NCBI RefSeq assembly: GCF_017498485.1
Contig: NZ_CP071795.1
Location: 186,001 to 250,000, forward strand
Length of the DNA: 64,000 nt
Source: Polaribacter batillariae
GTDB taxonomy: Bacteria; Bacteroidota; Bacteroidia; Flavobacteriales; Flavobacteriaceae
Direction of reading: 5' to 3'
The notes under the pieces are model-generated. The model was not told the DNA's origin and ran no database searches. It saw nothing but the letters and a program-made list of their open reading frames with translations. A program made the position numbers and the translations under genes. Positions 9,191 through 19,086 of the stretch are shown here, in pieces. Numbering within the stretch: the first letter of the stretch is position 1; each line of letters starts with the position of its first letter.

Positions 9191-11021
9191 AAATAAGCAT
9201 ATAGATTCGAATATAATACAAGAAATTTGTGAAAAAATACATAGCGACTCTCCTTTAAACTACGAATTACCCAACAACGGAATTTTACATATCGATAAAT
9301 TTTTACCTTTTATTTGTATTTACAGGTTTAAAGAGCCAGATGTTTATTTTTCAAGATTACTTAAAACACAAGCTTCTTACTTAATTGTTCATGAAAAGCT
9401 AGAGATATCAAAACTTTTAGAAGCAATAAGACGAATTGTTTCAGAAAAATTTGAAACCTTTTTAGTCTTAGAAGTTTGGCCAGATAGCGAAAATACAAGT
9501 ACAAAGTTTCAAATTAACTGTCCTGTTAAAATTGCTTCAGAAACCGCTAAAGCCTTAGAAGAAGGGTTTAATAAATTAAATCATACATACCCAAATGTAT
9601 CTGCCAATGTAAACGATCATAATTTAAAACACCCAAAACATCTACAACCTCTTGCAGATTTAGACACTTCTAAAAAAGCAGGAATGCTAATTATAGGTAT
9701 TCAAATACCCGTTTTATATAAAAATACAGCCACAAACGAATTATATTCTTTGTTTTTTAGAGTATTTTATGGTGTTTTTTCAGAAACGATAAAAAGAGCC
9801 GTTTACGAGTTTATAAGAGTACAAACAACAGATAGTTTCGATAATTATTTAATGCTTGGTAAAACACATATAGATGCAGTAACTAGAGAATCAGATACGC
9901 AATTAGCGGCGATTAGCGAAAGAATGTCTTTTCTTTTAAGAACAACTCCTGTAAATAGTAACGAGGAATGGAAAAAATTTAAAGAAAATAAATTTAAGAA
10001 AATACCTTCGTTTAAATACCGACTTATTTCTATTGATCCAGAATTAGAAAAACGAAAACTCTACAACATTGCTATTGATGAAATTGAAGACCCAACCATT
10101 GCATTTATTTTAAGAGGAAAACGCCTAGAAATAGAAAAACAATTAACCATGTTAGAAGAACGTGGAACAGATAATTTTCGTTTTGTTGGAGAAAGCTTGT
10201 ATGGTGTTATTAATAAAAAAGTTTTAAAAGAAGCCAAAAAAATTCTAAAAGCTTTTCCGAAAAGAGAAACCAAAAGAAGCGAAAAACGTTTTAATTGTGT
10301 AGAGTTTGCAAAACATGCGCAAGAAGAAATAGATTATTATAACGAAAAATTTCCAAATTTAGATTTAACCGTAGAAATTCGAAATGATGTAGCAGGAATT
10401 ATGGTAAGCAAAACAAAATTGTTAATTAATGATGAAATTTCTTTGGACGCAAATAGGTGCGATGCTTTAATTCAGCATGAAGTAGCCACGCATATTTTAA
10501 CCTATTGCAATGGAAAACGTCAGCCATTAAAACAAATGTACGAAGGTTTCGAAGGCTATGACCAATTGCAAGAAGGCCTTGCTGTAATTGCAGAATATTT
10601 AGTGGGCGGTTTAACTATAAACAGATTAAGATTATTGGCAGGAAGAGTAATTGGGGTACAATCTATGGTAAATGGGTTAACATTTATCGAAACTTTTAAG
10701 AAACTTTGTAAAAAGTATGCATTCTCCGAAAGAATCGCCTATTACATAACTATGAGAGTTTATAGAGGTGGTGGTTTAACCAAAGATGCAGTGTATTTAG
10801 CAGGATTAATAGATTTGTTAAAATATTTAAAAGAAGGAAAAAGTTTAGAGAATTTATACACCGGAAAATTTAACATTACACATACCGAATTAATTGAAGA
10901 ACTTTTATACAGAAACGTATTAGTAAAGCCAGAATTGCCTCGTTTTTTAGAAAGAAAAAGTGTACAAAAAAGATTAAAAAAATTATACAAAGGTTTAGAT
11001 ATTATAGAGTTAGTCAATTAA
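9183..11021 (+). CDS. MATCAP/QEGLA-motif metallopeptidase (DUF1704 type)
   Basis: This 612-residue protein carries the zinc motif HEVATH (HExxxH, residues about 432-437) followed by QEGLA at about 463-467, whose Glu would be the third ligand. This pairing defines the family annotated as flavohemoglobin expression-modulating QEGLA protein. Its human relatives (MATCAP, PF08014) are tyrosine carboxypeptidases that remove the C-terminal Tyr of alpha-tubulin. The N-terminal ~300 residues are a helical region typical of bacterial members. It overlaps the amidohydrolase gene by 8 bp, and an ATP-grasp ligase follows 52 bp later. A role in C-terminal trimming of a protein or peptide is inference. Confidence 0.85.
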   Translation: MNKNKHIDSNIIQEICEKIHSDSPLNYELPNNGILHIDKFLPFICIYRFKEPDVYFSRLLKTQASYLIVHEKLEISKLLEAIRRIVSEKFETFLVLEVWPDSENTSTKFQINCPVKIASETAKALEEGFNKLNHTYPNVSANVNDHNLKHPKHLQPLADLDTSKKAGMLIIGIQIPVLYKNTATNELYSLFFRVFYGVFSETIKRAVYEFIRVQTTDSFDNYLMLGKTHIDAVTRESDTQLAAISERMSFLLRTTPVNSNEEWKKFKENKFKKIPSFKYRLISIDPELEKRKLYNIAIDEIEDPTIAFILRGKRLEIEKQLTMLEERGTDNFRFVGESLYGVINKKVLKEAKKILKAFPKRETKRSEKRFNCVEFAKHAQEEIDYYNEKFPNLDLTVEIRNDVAGIMVSKTKLLINDEISLDANRCDALIQHEVATHILTYCNGKRQPLKQMYEGFEGYDQLQEGLAVIAEYLVGGLTINRLRLLAGRVIGVQSMVNGLTFIETFKKLCKKYAFSERIAYYITMRVYRGGGLTKDAVYLAGLIDLLKYLKEGKSLENLYTGKFNITHTELIEELLYRNVLVKPELPRFLERKSVQKRLKKLYKGLDIIELVN

Positions 11022-11073
11022 AATTAAACCTATAAACGAATCTTTTTATTAAAATAAAAATTAAAAAAAAGAT

Positions 11074-12114
11074 ATGAAAATAGCATTTATAATAAACGAT
11101 CATCAAACAGAAAAACCAAATTATACAACACCTGCATTAGGGTATGCTGCTTACAAACGTGGCCATGAAGTTTATTTTATTGGAGTAGGAGAGTTGTCTT
11201 ACGCTTCAAGAGGGCATTTATCTGTAAGGTGTAAATTTATAAAAGATAAAAAATTTAACTCACAAGAAACCTATTTTAAAGCAGTTCAAAATCAAGAATT
11301 TACAACAATAACTTCAGAAAATTTAGATGTCTTATTTTTAAGAAATAACCCTGCAGACGAGATTAACGAAAGAGATTGGGCACAAAATGCAGCATTTATT
11401 TTTGGAGAAATTGCCATGAGAAATGGTGTTATTGTTTTAAATCATCCAAAAAGTTTGGCAGGGGCTGTAAACAAAATGTATTTTCAGCATTTTCCAGAAA
11501 TCTTACGTCCAAAAACCATTGTTACCAGAGATCATTTAGAAATAAAAGAGTTTTTTAAAGCACAAAAACAAAAAATGATTTTAAAACCATTACAAGGTTC
11601 TGGAGGAACCAATGTTTTTATGATGGATAAAAAAAACGAACACAATCTTACACAAACCATCGATGCTATTTGTAGAGACGGTTTTGTAATTGCCCAAGAA
11701 TATTTAACAGAAGCCACAAAAGGAGACACTCGTTTGTTTTTAATGAATGGAAAACCTTTACAGGTAAATGGTAAGTACGCAATAATGCAACGTGTAAATG
11801 CTTCTGGAGACATTCGAAGCAATATTCATGCAGGTGGAAAACCACAATCGGTTAAAATAACCGATCAAATTTTAAAACTAGCAGACATTGTAAAACCAAA
11901 GTTGGTACAAGATGGCATGTTTTTAGTGGGTATTGATATTGTTGGCGATAAACTAATGGAAATTAATGTGTTTAGTCCTGGTGGTTTAAATGTTATTGGA
12001 GAAATGTACGAAGAAGATTTTGCAACTCCGGTTATAGAATCTATAGAAAAGAAAGTATATTATAAAAGTATGTATAATGGCTATTTATTAAATAGTAGAT
12101 TGGCAACTTTGTAG
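11074..12114 (+). CDS. Glutathione synthetase-like ATP-grasp ligase, second of two
   Basis: This 346-residue protein is a paralogue of the one at 6022, with the same layout. The N-terminal domain ends in VLFLRNNPADE. KPLQGSGGTNVFMMDK is the ATP loop, RVNASGDIRSNIHAGGK the substrate loop, and DIVGDKLMEINVFSPGG the Mg-ATP site. It closes the cluster and is followed by a strong bidirectional terminator. The two paralogues differ throughout, so they may add different residues or act in sequence. A link to glutathione itself is weak because no GshA or GshAB-type enzyme is visible. Confidence 0.85.
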   Translation: MKIAFIINDHQTEKPNYTTPALGYAAYKRGHEVYFIGVGELSYASRGHLSVRCKFIKDKKFNSQETYFKAVQNQEFTTITSENLDVLFLRNNPADEINERDWAQNAAFIFGEIAMRNGVIVLNHPKSLAGAVNKMYFQHFPEILRPKTIVTRDHLEIKEFFKAQKQKMILKPLQGSGGTNVFMMDKKNEHNLTQTIDAICRDGFVIAQEYLTEATKGDTRLFLMNGKPLQVNGKYAIMQRVNASGDIRSNIHAGGKPQSVKITDQILKLADIVKPKLVQDGMFLVGIDIVGDKLMEINVFSPGGLNVIGEMYEEDFATPVIESIEKKVYYKSMYNGYLLNSRLATL

Positions 12115-12132
12115 TTTTTAGATGATTTCTAA

Positions 12133-12173
12133 ATAGTTTTTAGCTCGAAAGTAAATTCCGAGCTAAAAACTAT
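12133..12173. terminator. Bidirectional terminator between the ATP-grasp cluster and glyA
   Basis: ATAGTTTTTAGCTCG (12133-12147) pairs perfectly with CGAGCTAAAAACTAT (12159-12173) around an 11-base loop, followed on the plus strand by a T-rich run. The convergent genes on both sides fit a shared terminator. Confidence 0.85.
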
Positions 12174-12208
12174 TTTTTTCTTTCTATAAATAATAAAGCC
12201 CCATGTGG

Positions 12209-13483
12209 CTACATTACAAACAATCTTCTTGCACTCATCATTTCGTTTACACGCTCGGCAATAGCATGTAAAGCTTCATCGTTATTTGCGTTTTTAATAG
12301 CTTCATCAATAAAATTAACAACAGCAACCATGTCTTCTTCTTTTAAACCGCGAGTGGTAATTGCAGCGGTTCCTATACGAATTCCAGAAGTTACAAACGG
12401 ACTTTTATCATCAAAAGGCACCATGTTTTTATTTACAGTAATGTCTGCTTTTCCTAAAGCAATTTCGGCATCTTTACCAGAAATATCTTTATTTCTTAAA
12501 TCGATTAACATACAGTGGTTGTCTGTTCCTCCAGAGATAATATTATAACCTCTTGCAACAAATTCTTTTGCCATGGTTGCAGCATTTTGCTTCACTTGAA
12601 TTTGATACTCTAAAAATTCGTCTGTTAAAGCTTCTCCAAAAGCAATTGCTTTTGCTGCAATTACATGTTCTAAAGGACCACCTTGGTTTCCAGGAAAAAC
12701 AGCAGAATTTAATAACATCGACATCATTTTTGGTTTTCCACTTTTTAAAGTTTCTCCAAACGGATTTTCAAAATCTTTTCCCATCATAATCATTCCTCCT
12801 CTTGGACCTCGTAAGGTTTTGTGAGTTGTAGTAGTAACAATATGGCAATGAGGCAATGGGTCATTTAAAATTCCTTTTGCAATTAAACCTGCAGGATGAG
12901 AAATATCTGCCATTAAAATAGCGCCAACACGATCTGCAATTTCTCGAAATTTCTCGAAATTAATATCTCTAGAATATGCAGAAGCACCCGCAATAATTAA
13001 TTTAGGCTGGTGTTCTTTTGCTTGTTGCTCTAAATGATGGTAATCGATGGTACCTGTTTCTTTATCTACTCCATAAAATACAGGATTGTATAATTTACCA
13101 GAAAAATTTACAGGAGAACCATGCGTTAAATGCCCTCCATGAGATAAATCGAAGCCTAAAATTGTATCTCCAGGCTTTAAACAAGCTGCAAAAACAGCTG
13201 TATTTGCCTGAGAACCAGAATGTGGCTGTACATTTACATATGCTGCACCAAATAATTCTTTAGCCCTATCAATAGCAATTTGCTCTATAATATCTACAAT
13301 TTCACAACCTCCATAATATCTTTTTCCAGGATATCCTTCAGCATATTTATTGGTTAAAATAGAACCTTGTGCTTGCATAACTTGGTCGCTTACAAAGTTT
13401 TCTGAAGCGATTAATTCTAACCCATTTAATTGTCTTTCTTTTTCTTCCTGAATAAGATCAAAAATTTGATTGTCTATTTGCAT
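12209..13483 (-). CDS. glyA: Serine hydroxymethyltransferase
   Basis: The 424-residue PLP enzyme interconverts serine and glycine while loading one-carbon units onto tetrahydrofolate. Signatures are [14 protein letters not shown] at the N-terminus, [14 protein letters not shown], the PLP lysine in [13 protein letters not shown], and [18 protein letters not shown] longer reading frame reaches 13519, but the family N-terminus and a promoter-like element at 13508-13515 favour the ATG at 13483. It is a single gene, convergent with the ATP-grasp cluster. The SerA-like and SerC genes at 37-39 kb would supply its serine. Confidence 0.97.
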   Translation of the reverse strand: MQIDNQIFDLIQEEKERQLNGLELIASENFVSDQVMQAQGSILTNKYAEGYPGKRYYGGCEIVDIIEQIAIDRAKELFGAAYVNVQPHSGSQANTAVFAACLKPGDTILGFDLSHGGHLTHGSPVNFSGKLYNPVFYGVDKETGTIDYHHLEQQAKEHQPKLIIAGASAYSRDINFEKFREIADRVGAILMADISHPAGLIAKGILNDPLPHCHIVTTTTHKTLRGPRGGMIMMGKDFENPFGETLKSGKPKMMSMLLNSAVFPGNQGGPLEHVIAAKAIAFGEALTDEFLEYQIQVKQNAATMAKEFVARGYNIISGGTDNHCMLIDLRNKDISGKDAEIALGKADITVNKNMVPFDDKSPFVTSGIRIGTAAITTRGLKEEDMVAVVNFIDEAIKNANNDEALHAIAERVNEMMSARRLFVM

Positions 13484-13507
13484 TGTAGTTGTGTTTTTTA
13501 AGTGCAC

Positions 13508-13515
13508 CAAAAGTA
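13508..13515 (-). promoter_or_regulatory. Putative -7 element for glyA
   Basis: On the minus strand this reads TACTTTTG, matching the Bacteroidota consensus TAnnTTTG, with a TTG about 26 bases upstream. It lies about 25 bases before the chosen glyA start. Confidence 0.45.
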
Positions 13516-13651
13516 ACAAAAAACCCTCTTTATTAAAACAAGTTTCAATTAAATTTTGTAGTTTTTAAATAGAATTGTATTTTTCACAAAAAGCAATGTT
13601 AAAAATAAATTAATCCTACTTTTTTTTATTTCAAAATGATAAAAAATTATG

Positions 13652-13659
13652 TAGGTTTG
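13652..13659 (+). promoter_or_regulatory. Putative -7 element for fumarylacetoacetase gene
   Basis: TAGGTTTG matches TAnnTTTG and lies 24 bases before the ATG at 13683. No clear -33 TTG is seen. Confidence 0.4.
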
Positions 13660-13682
13660 AACAAAATTAAAGAATTTACAGA

Positions 13683-14960
13683 ATGATCATAACAGCAAAT
13701 AACCCGAATAGAAAATCTTGGTTGAAAGTAGAAAAAGAATCTGACTTTCCAATTCAGAATATTCCCTTTGGAGTTTTTATTACCAGAGACGACATTATAA
13801 CTATTGGAAGTAGAATTGGCGATTTTGCCATAGATTTAGGTGCATTTCATCAACTTGGATATTTCGATGGAATTCCCTTAACAGACGATATTTTTTTACA
13901 AGATAATTTAAACGATTTTATAGCAGATGGTCGTAAAACATGGCGATTGGTAAGAAATAGAATTGCAGAAGTTTTTGATGTAACCAATGGTCGCCTAAGA
14001 GACAATGCAGCGCATAAAGACAAAATTATTTTTAGAATGGACGAAGTAGAAATGCTTTTACCAGTTGCTGTTGGCGATTATACCGATTTTTATGCCAGTA
14101 AAGAACATGCCACAAACGTTGGTTCTTTATTTAGAGATCCAGAAAATGCATTATTGCCAAATTGGTTGCACATTCCTATTGGTTACCATGGAAGAAGCTC
14201 TTCTATAATTCCTTCTGGTGTTCCTATAAGAAGACCTTATGGACAAACAAAACCTTCTGAGGGAAGCAACAAACCTAATTTTGGACCATCTAAATTATTA
14301 GATTTCGAACTAGAAATGGCTTTTATAACTACAGATGCAAATGTTTTAGGAGATAGAATTCCTATTGAAGATGCAGAAGAGTATATTTTTGGTTTGGTAC
14401 AATTTAACGATTGGTCTGCAAGAGATATACAAGCTTGGGAATATGTACCTTTAGGGCCATTTTTGGGCAAAAGTTTTGCTTCTACAATTTCTCCTTGGAT
14501 AGTAACTTTAGATGCTTTAGAACCTTTTAGAACAGAGAATCCTAAACAAGTTTATGAACCATTACCTTACTTAAAACAAGAAGGAAAAGGTAGTTACGAT
14601 ATTCATTTACAAGTGGGTATTATGCCAGAAAATGGAGAAGAAACCATTGTTGCCAATTCGAACTTTAAATATATGTATTGGACAATGGCACAGCAATTGG
14701 CACACCATACTGTAAATGGTTGTCCTGTAGAAGCTGGAGATATGATGGGTTCTGGAACCATTTCTGGACCAACAAAAGATAGTTTTGGTTCGATGTTAGA
14801 ACTCACTTGGAAAGGGCAAAACCCTATCACTTTAAAAGATGGAACCACTCGTAAATTTATAAACGACAACGATACTGTAATTATGCGTGCATATTGTAAA
14901 AATGATAATGTACGTATTGGTTTTGGAGAATGTGTAGGTAAAGTTTTACCAGCAAAATAG
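13683..14960 (+). CDS. fahA: Fumarylacetoacetase
   Basis: This 425-residue enzyme matches the full length of FAH. It hydrolyses fumarylacetoacetate to fumarate and acetoacetate, the last step of tyrosine breakdown. The N-terminal SH3-like domain (PFGVFITRDD...) is followed by the catalytic domain, with YTDFYASKEHATNVGSLFRD (catalytic His and metal-site Asp), HIPIGYHGRSSS, LDFELEMAF and the metal loop QFNDWSARDIQAWEYVPLGPFLGKSF. It stands alone between glyA (divergent) and a terminator, with no homogentisate dioxygenase beside it. Confidence 0.97.
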   Translation: MIITANNPNRKSWLKVEKESDFPIQNIPFGVFITRDDIITIGSRIGDFAIDLGAFHQLGYFDGIPLTDDIFLQDNLNDFIADGRKTWRLVRNRIAEVFDVTNGRLRDNAAHKDKIIFRMDEVEMLLPVAVGDYTDFYASKEHATNVGSLFRDPENALLPNWLHIPIGYHGRSSSIIPSGVPIRRPYGQTKPSEGSNKPNFGPSKLLDFELEMAFITTDANVLGDRIPIEDAEEYIFGLVQFNDWSARDIQAWEYVPLGPFLGKSFASTISPWIVTLDALEPFRTENPKQVYEPLPYLKQEGKGSYDIHLQVGIMPENGEETIVANSNFKYMYWTMAQQLAHHTVNGCPVEAGDMMGSGTISGPTKDSFGSMLELTWKGQNPITLKDGTTRKFINDNDTVIMRAYCKNDNVRIGFGECVGKVLPAK

Positions 14961-15047
14961 ATTTTTTTAACATCATTTTTACCTTTCGTATTTACCTTTC
15001 GTACATCGCTTAAAGAGAAACTTCGAAAGAAATTTATATCATTTTAT

Positions 15048-15088
15048 AAACCTCACTCTTAATTTTTAATAGTTGTGAGGTTTTTTTT
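15048..15088 (+). terminator. Terminator of the fumarylacetoacetase gene
   Basis: AAACCTCAC pairs with GTGAGGTTT around a ~18-base loop and is followed by an eight-T run. Confidence 0.85.
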
Positions 15089-15193
15089 ATGCATTTGGTT
15101 TATGTTACAATTCTTGTTCTTTTTTTATTCTCAATTAAAAATAATAAGGACTTAATTTTAAATGCTAATTTCGCAACTTCTAATAATTAAGCG

Positions 15194-16087
15194 ATGAAAG
15201 TAAACAAATCTCAAATTTTAATAATCATAGCATTTATATCTATATATGTTATTTGGGGTTCTACCTATTTATTTAATAAGGTTGCAGTTACTGAATTGCC
15301 TCCATTTTTCTTGGCTTGTATTCGTTTTTCTACAGCAGGAATTTTAATGCTCTTAATTGCTAAAATTTTAGGTTTTAGTCTTAAAATTACCAAAAAACAA
15401 CTTGTTAATTCTGCAATTGCATCTTTGTTTTTTCTAATTTTAGGAAATAGTATTTTTGTTTGGGCTTTACAATATGTAGATAGTGGTTTTGCAGCTTTAA
15501 TAGCCTCTACACAACCTTTATTTGTGTTATTAATTCTTCGTTTTTTAGACAGAAAACCAATGCAAAAAAAATCGATTATTGGAGTTTGTTTAGGCATTTT
15601 AGGAATGATTTTATTAGTGAGCCAGCAAGAATTAGTTACTTCAGAAGAAACCATTTTAGGAATTTTAGTAATGTTGGGCTGTGTATTGGGGTGGAGTTAT
15701 GGGAGTGTTTTTGTATCAAAAGCAAATTTACCAAAGAATTTCTTTGTAAGTACAGGCATTCAAATGCTTATTGCGGGTTGTATTTTAGCACTTATTAGTT
15801 TCCTTTTCCAAGAAAATTGGACATCTCCACTCAGTTGGACTTCGAATGTGCAAATTTCTATGTTGTTTTTAATTATTTTTGGCGGAATTGTAGCTTTTAC
15901 AGCATTTAATTACCTACTAAAAGTCGTTTCAACCGAAAAAGTAGCCACTTCTGCATACGTAAATCCTGTAATTGCTTTATTTATGGGATGGTATTTTTTA
16001 GAAGAAAAAATCTCTACTCAATCTATAATTGCTTCTGCAATTTTATTAACAGGAGTTTACTTTATTACTTCCAGAAAAAGAAGATAA
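15194..16087 (+). CDS. EamA/DMT-superfamily transporter
   Basis: This 297-residue membrane protein has ten predicted helices in two EamA repeats, the first opening FISIYVIWGSTYLFNKVAV and the second at about residue 150. Helix 9-10 contains SAYVNPVIALFMGWYFLEEK, a hallmark of the family. It probably exports a metabolite or amino acid. The gene is monocistronic and converges with the next gene, with the two stop codons directly adjacent. Substrate is not deducible. Confidence 0.9.
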   Translation: MKVNKSQILIIIAFISIYVIWGSTYLFNKVAVTELPPFFLACIRFSTAGILMLLIAKILGFSLKITKKQLVNSAIASLFFLILGNSIFVWALQYVDSGFAALIASTQPLFVLLILRFLDRKPMQKKSIIGVCLGILGMILLVSQQELVTSEETILGILVMLGCVLGWSYGSVFVSKANLPKNFFVSTGIQMLIAGCILALISFLFQENWTSPLSWTSNVQISMLFLIIFGGIVAFTAFNYLLKVVSTEKVATSAYVNPVIALFMGWYFLEEKISTQSIIASAILLTGVYFITSRKRR

Positions 16088-16933
16088 CTAGTTTTCTATA
16101 ATATCTTTTAATTCTACTGTTTGCCAATTTTTATTATAAGATATTAAATTGTCTAAAACTGCTATGTGACTAGATCCCATAATAATCATTATTTTTTTAT
16201 CTTTTGAAGATACATATTTTTGAATAAAACCATAAGTGTAAATATTTCTTTTTATCCACTCAGAAGCTAAAAAAGAACCTGTTGTTTCTTCTAACGAGCC
16301 TCCTTTATTTGCATTATTTAGATACCAATCTAAATCTAGTTTTCTTTGCTCTTTACTATTTAAAAAATAAAGTATTTCTTTTAAATGTTTCTTTTCTGCA
16401 ATTAATTTATTGTATCGACTTTCAAATTGTTTAAGATCACCTTCAGAGGCTCTTATTAAATCTTGTTGATTGGCATCCTTCATAGCTCTCATTAATTTTC
16501 CGTAAGGAAAAGATGTTTCTCTATAATCTACCCCATAAACTCTATCATGATCTAATATTGTAGCAGTTTTAAAACCAAGTTGATAAATTTCATTTCTATA
16601 TTTTCGACCCCAATTTTTATATTTATACAAATTGTATAAAGAATCTAATTTAGGTTGATAAAAAACCGTTCTTTCTACAAAAATTTTATCTGGTTTAAAT
16701 GCTATTATTTTATCAATAATTTCATTTAATTCTTTTTGATATTTATCAGAAAGAATATCAATTTCGTCTGTTTGGGCTATATCTGCACCCTTACTTTTGT
16801 AGTTATTCCAATGAGAAGTACCTATAAGTAATACTTCTAAATCTGCTTTTTTGTTTTTATTTGTAGTGTGGTTCTCTTTTTTATTATTGCAAGAAATAAA
16901 TACTAAAACCAGTAATAGGTATAAATTCTTCAT
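16088..16933 (-). CDS. DUF5694-type lipoprotein with TraB/TIKI-like motifs
   Basis: The 281-residue protein has a short lipoprotein signal peptide (LVFISC, Cys 15) and a Lys/Asn-rich linker. The rest contains VLLIGTSHWNN, PDKIFVERTVFY and MIIMGSSHIAVL. These GxxH and ER motifs are spaced as in the TraB/PrgY/TIKI fold, some members of which are metallopeptidases. I believe such proteins are catalogued as DUF5694. It is probably anchored on the periplasmic side. It ends directly against the converging EamA gene. The catalytic role is a guess. Confidence 0.65.
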   Translation of the reverse strand: MKNLYLLLVLVFISCNNKKENHTTNKNKKADLEVLLIGTSHWNNYKSKGADIAQTDEIDILSDKYQKELNEIIDKIIAFKPDKIFVERTVFYQPKLDSLYNLYKYKNWGRKYRNEIYQLGFKTATILDHDRVYGVDYRETSFPYGKLMRAMKDANQQDLIRASEGDLKQFESRYNKLIAEKKHLKEILYFLNSKEQRKLDLDWYLNNANKGGSLEETTGSFLASEWIKRNIYTYGFIQKYVSSKDKKIMIIMGSSHIAVLDNLISYNKNWQTVELKDIIEN

Positions 16934-17136
16934 CTGTATATATTTTAATTTTCAACAAACATAATTTTAAAATTATTTATAAAATCTTATTTTATATGTA
17001 ATACATCAAACACTAAATCAATTACAATTTTATGGTGAATTTTTTGTTTGTACTGTAAAAAAACGCGTTTGTCTTTATAAATTGTTACTTTATGTAATAT
17101 TAGAAAGAAATCATATTAAAAAGAATAAATTTGTAA

Positions 17137-18150
17137 ATGCGTTTACCAAAAGGATTAAATTATCATCTATTATTAGCATTAGTTTTAATTGCTATGAGCT
17201 ATTTTGAAGATTATACTTTAGGTGGTAAAAAAGGATTCTTATCTAATTTTACTCCTTATTTTTTTTCTTTAAATATTACTTTTTATTTATCATCTACTAT
17301 TATTTATTTTATAAATTTTAGTATCATATGTCCAAAATTGTTAAAAAAGAATATGTGGCTGTACTTGGTAATCTGCTTTTTAGGACTTATACTTCTTTTT
17401 GCAGGTCTTAGATATGTGCTAGATGAAATTGTATTGTATCATATTTTTAATATTCATAATTATGTAGAAGGGTCAAGAAAATTTTTCTATTATATTTTTG
17501 ATAATTCTTATTTTGCATTAAATACAATTTTATACAGTACTTTAATTTATTTATTTTTAGATTTTAGAGAAAAAAAGAATCATGAAAAAGCACAGTTAAA
17601 TGCTTTAAAAGCGCAAATAAGTCCACACTTTTTATTTAATATACTCAATGCTTTTTATGTAGATTTATTAGAAGATAAGCCAGAGACAGCAAAAGATATT
17701 CATCGTTTATCAGAATTGTTAAGATATGTAACCTATGAATCTAAAGAAGATTTTGTTTTACTTAAAAAAGAAGTCCAATTTTTAGAAGATTATATTGCTA
17801 TTTACAGTAGACGTTATGAAAATGATTTAGCTGTAATTTTTGAAATTAAAGGAAATCTAACTGATGTAAAAATACCCTCATTAATTTTAATTCATTTTGT
17901 AGAAAATTTGTTTAAGCATGGTGTTGTAAACGACAAAAATAATCCTGCTGAAATTAAAATCGTTATAAATAAAAAAGCATTAGAATTAGAAACCCAAAAT
18001 AAAATTTTGGAATCTGTAAACCATATTAGCTCTGGTATAGGTTCTGAAAACATAAAAAAAAGACTCAACTCTATATACAATGATCATTATAAGTTAACTT
18101 ATTTTAATAAAAATGAATATTTTAAAGCCTATTTAAAAATACCCTTATGA
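17137..18150 (+). CDS. LytS-type sensor histidine kinase
   Basis: This 337-residue protein has about four N-terminal membrane helices (residues 10-135) and a His_kinase domain. The phospho-acceptor is His 164 in SPHFLFNILNAF, followed by LSELLRYVTYES. The N-box is in LIHFVENLFKHGV, and GIGSENIKKRLNSIY is the ATP-lid region. It lacks a periplasmic sensor domain, so the signal may be membrane-derived. Its stop overlaps the response-regulator start by 4 bp, giving a classic two-gene operon. Confidence 0.93.
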   Translation: MRLPKGLNYHLLLALVLIAMSYFEDYTLGGKKGFLSNFTPYFFSLNITFYLSSTIIYFINFSIICPKLLKKNMWLYLVICFLGLILLFAGLRYVLDEIVLYHIFNIHNYVEGSRKFFYYIFDNSYFALNTILYSTLIYLFLDFREKKNHEKAQLNALKAQISPHFLFNILNAFYVDLLEDKPETAKDIHRLSELLRYVTYESKEDFVLLKKEVQFLEDYIAIYSRRYENDLAVIFEIKGNLTDVKIPSLILIHFVENLFKHGVVNDKNNPAEIKIVINKKALELETQNKILESVNHISSGIGSENIKKRLNSIYNDHYKLTYFNKNEYFKAYLKIPL

Positions 18151-18854
18151 GTAAAAAGTACAAATGTATTATTGTTGATGATGAACCACCAGCAATAAGG
18201 TTATTAGAGAATTATATAGCTAAAATTTCTATTTTAGAACTTACATATACATCTACAAGCGCTTTAATGGCGTTGTCTTTTTTAGAAAAAGAAAAAGTAG
18301 ATATTATTTTCTTAGACATACAAATGCCACATTTAACGGGTTTGCAACTTTCAAAAATTATACCTAAAAATACAAAGGTAATTTTTACAACAGCTTACCC
18401 TCAATTTGCTTTAGAAAGTTATTCTGTTAATGCTATCGATTATTTATTAAAACCTTTTGATTTTGAACGCTTTTACAAGGCAATTCATAAAATATGTAGC
18501 AAAGAAACTCCAATTCAACAAAAAATAAAAAAAGACTTTATTTTTATTAAAACCGATCGTAAAAACAACTTAGTAAAAGTTACAGTTTCTGATATTATTT
18601 ATATAGAAAGTTTAAAAAATTATGTGGCTATTCATTTAAATAACAAAGAGTTTATTACTTATAATTCACTTAAAAATATCAAAGAAAGTTTACAAAACGA
18701 AAATTTTGTACAAATTCATAAATCCTATTTAGTTTCTATTTTGCACATAGAAAAGACAACATCTAGTTCAGTATTTATTGGTAACAAAGAAATACCCATA
18801 GGAAATAGTTTTAAGAATGACTTTTTTTTAAAGATAGCACAAAATAAGCTTTAA
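18147..18854 (+). CDS. LytTR-family response regulator
   Basis: The 235-residue regulator pairs with the kinase upstream (4-bp overlap). The receiver domain (5-115) shows IIVDDEPPA, the phospho-Asp 57 in IIFLDIQMPHLTG, and the switch Lys in AIDYLLKPFDF. A LytTR DNA-binding domain follows (about 140-235) with DIIYIESLKNYVAIH and FVQIHKSYLVS. LytTR regulators bind paired direct repeats. I could not point to a target operator here. Confidence 0.94.
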   Translation: MSKKYKCIIVDDEPPAIRLLENYIAKISILELTYTSTSALMALSFLEKEKVDIIFLDIQMPHLTGLQLSKIIPKNTKVIFTTAYPQFALESYSVNAIDYLLKPFDFERFYKAIHKICSKETPIQQKIKKDFIFIKTDRKNNLVKVTVSDIIYIESLKNYVAIHLNNKEFITYNSLKNIKESLQNENFVQIHKSYLVSILHIEKTTSSSVFIGNKEIPIGNSFKNDFFLKIAQNKL

Positions 18855-19086
18855 ATTCTTCGTGTTTTTGTAATTTAATATGAGTAAAAAGGATTAAAAA
18901 AAAATCTTTATCTACAAAATGAATCCCAACAAATTCTCTTTTATCAATCCAAAAAGTTTTTTATTGGCTATGTTTATCTTAAGTTATTAAACCATATAAT
19001 AATTTTTGAATGAGTTCAAAAAATTATCATCTGCGCAATTTACAAAATAAGAATATCTCTAATTTTACAATTCAAAAAATAAAACT

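Noticed and set aside
13484..13519. Longer N-terminus for GlyA
   Set aside because: The extra 12 residues do not fit the family and cover the promoter-like element.
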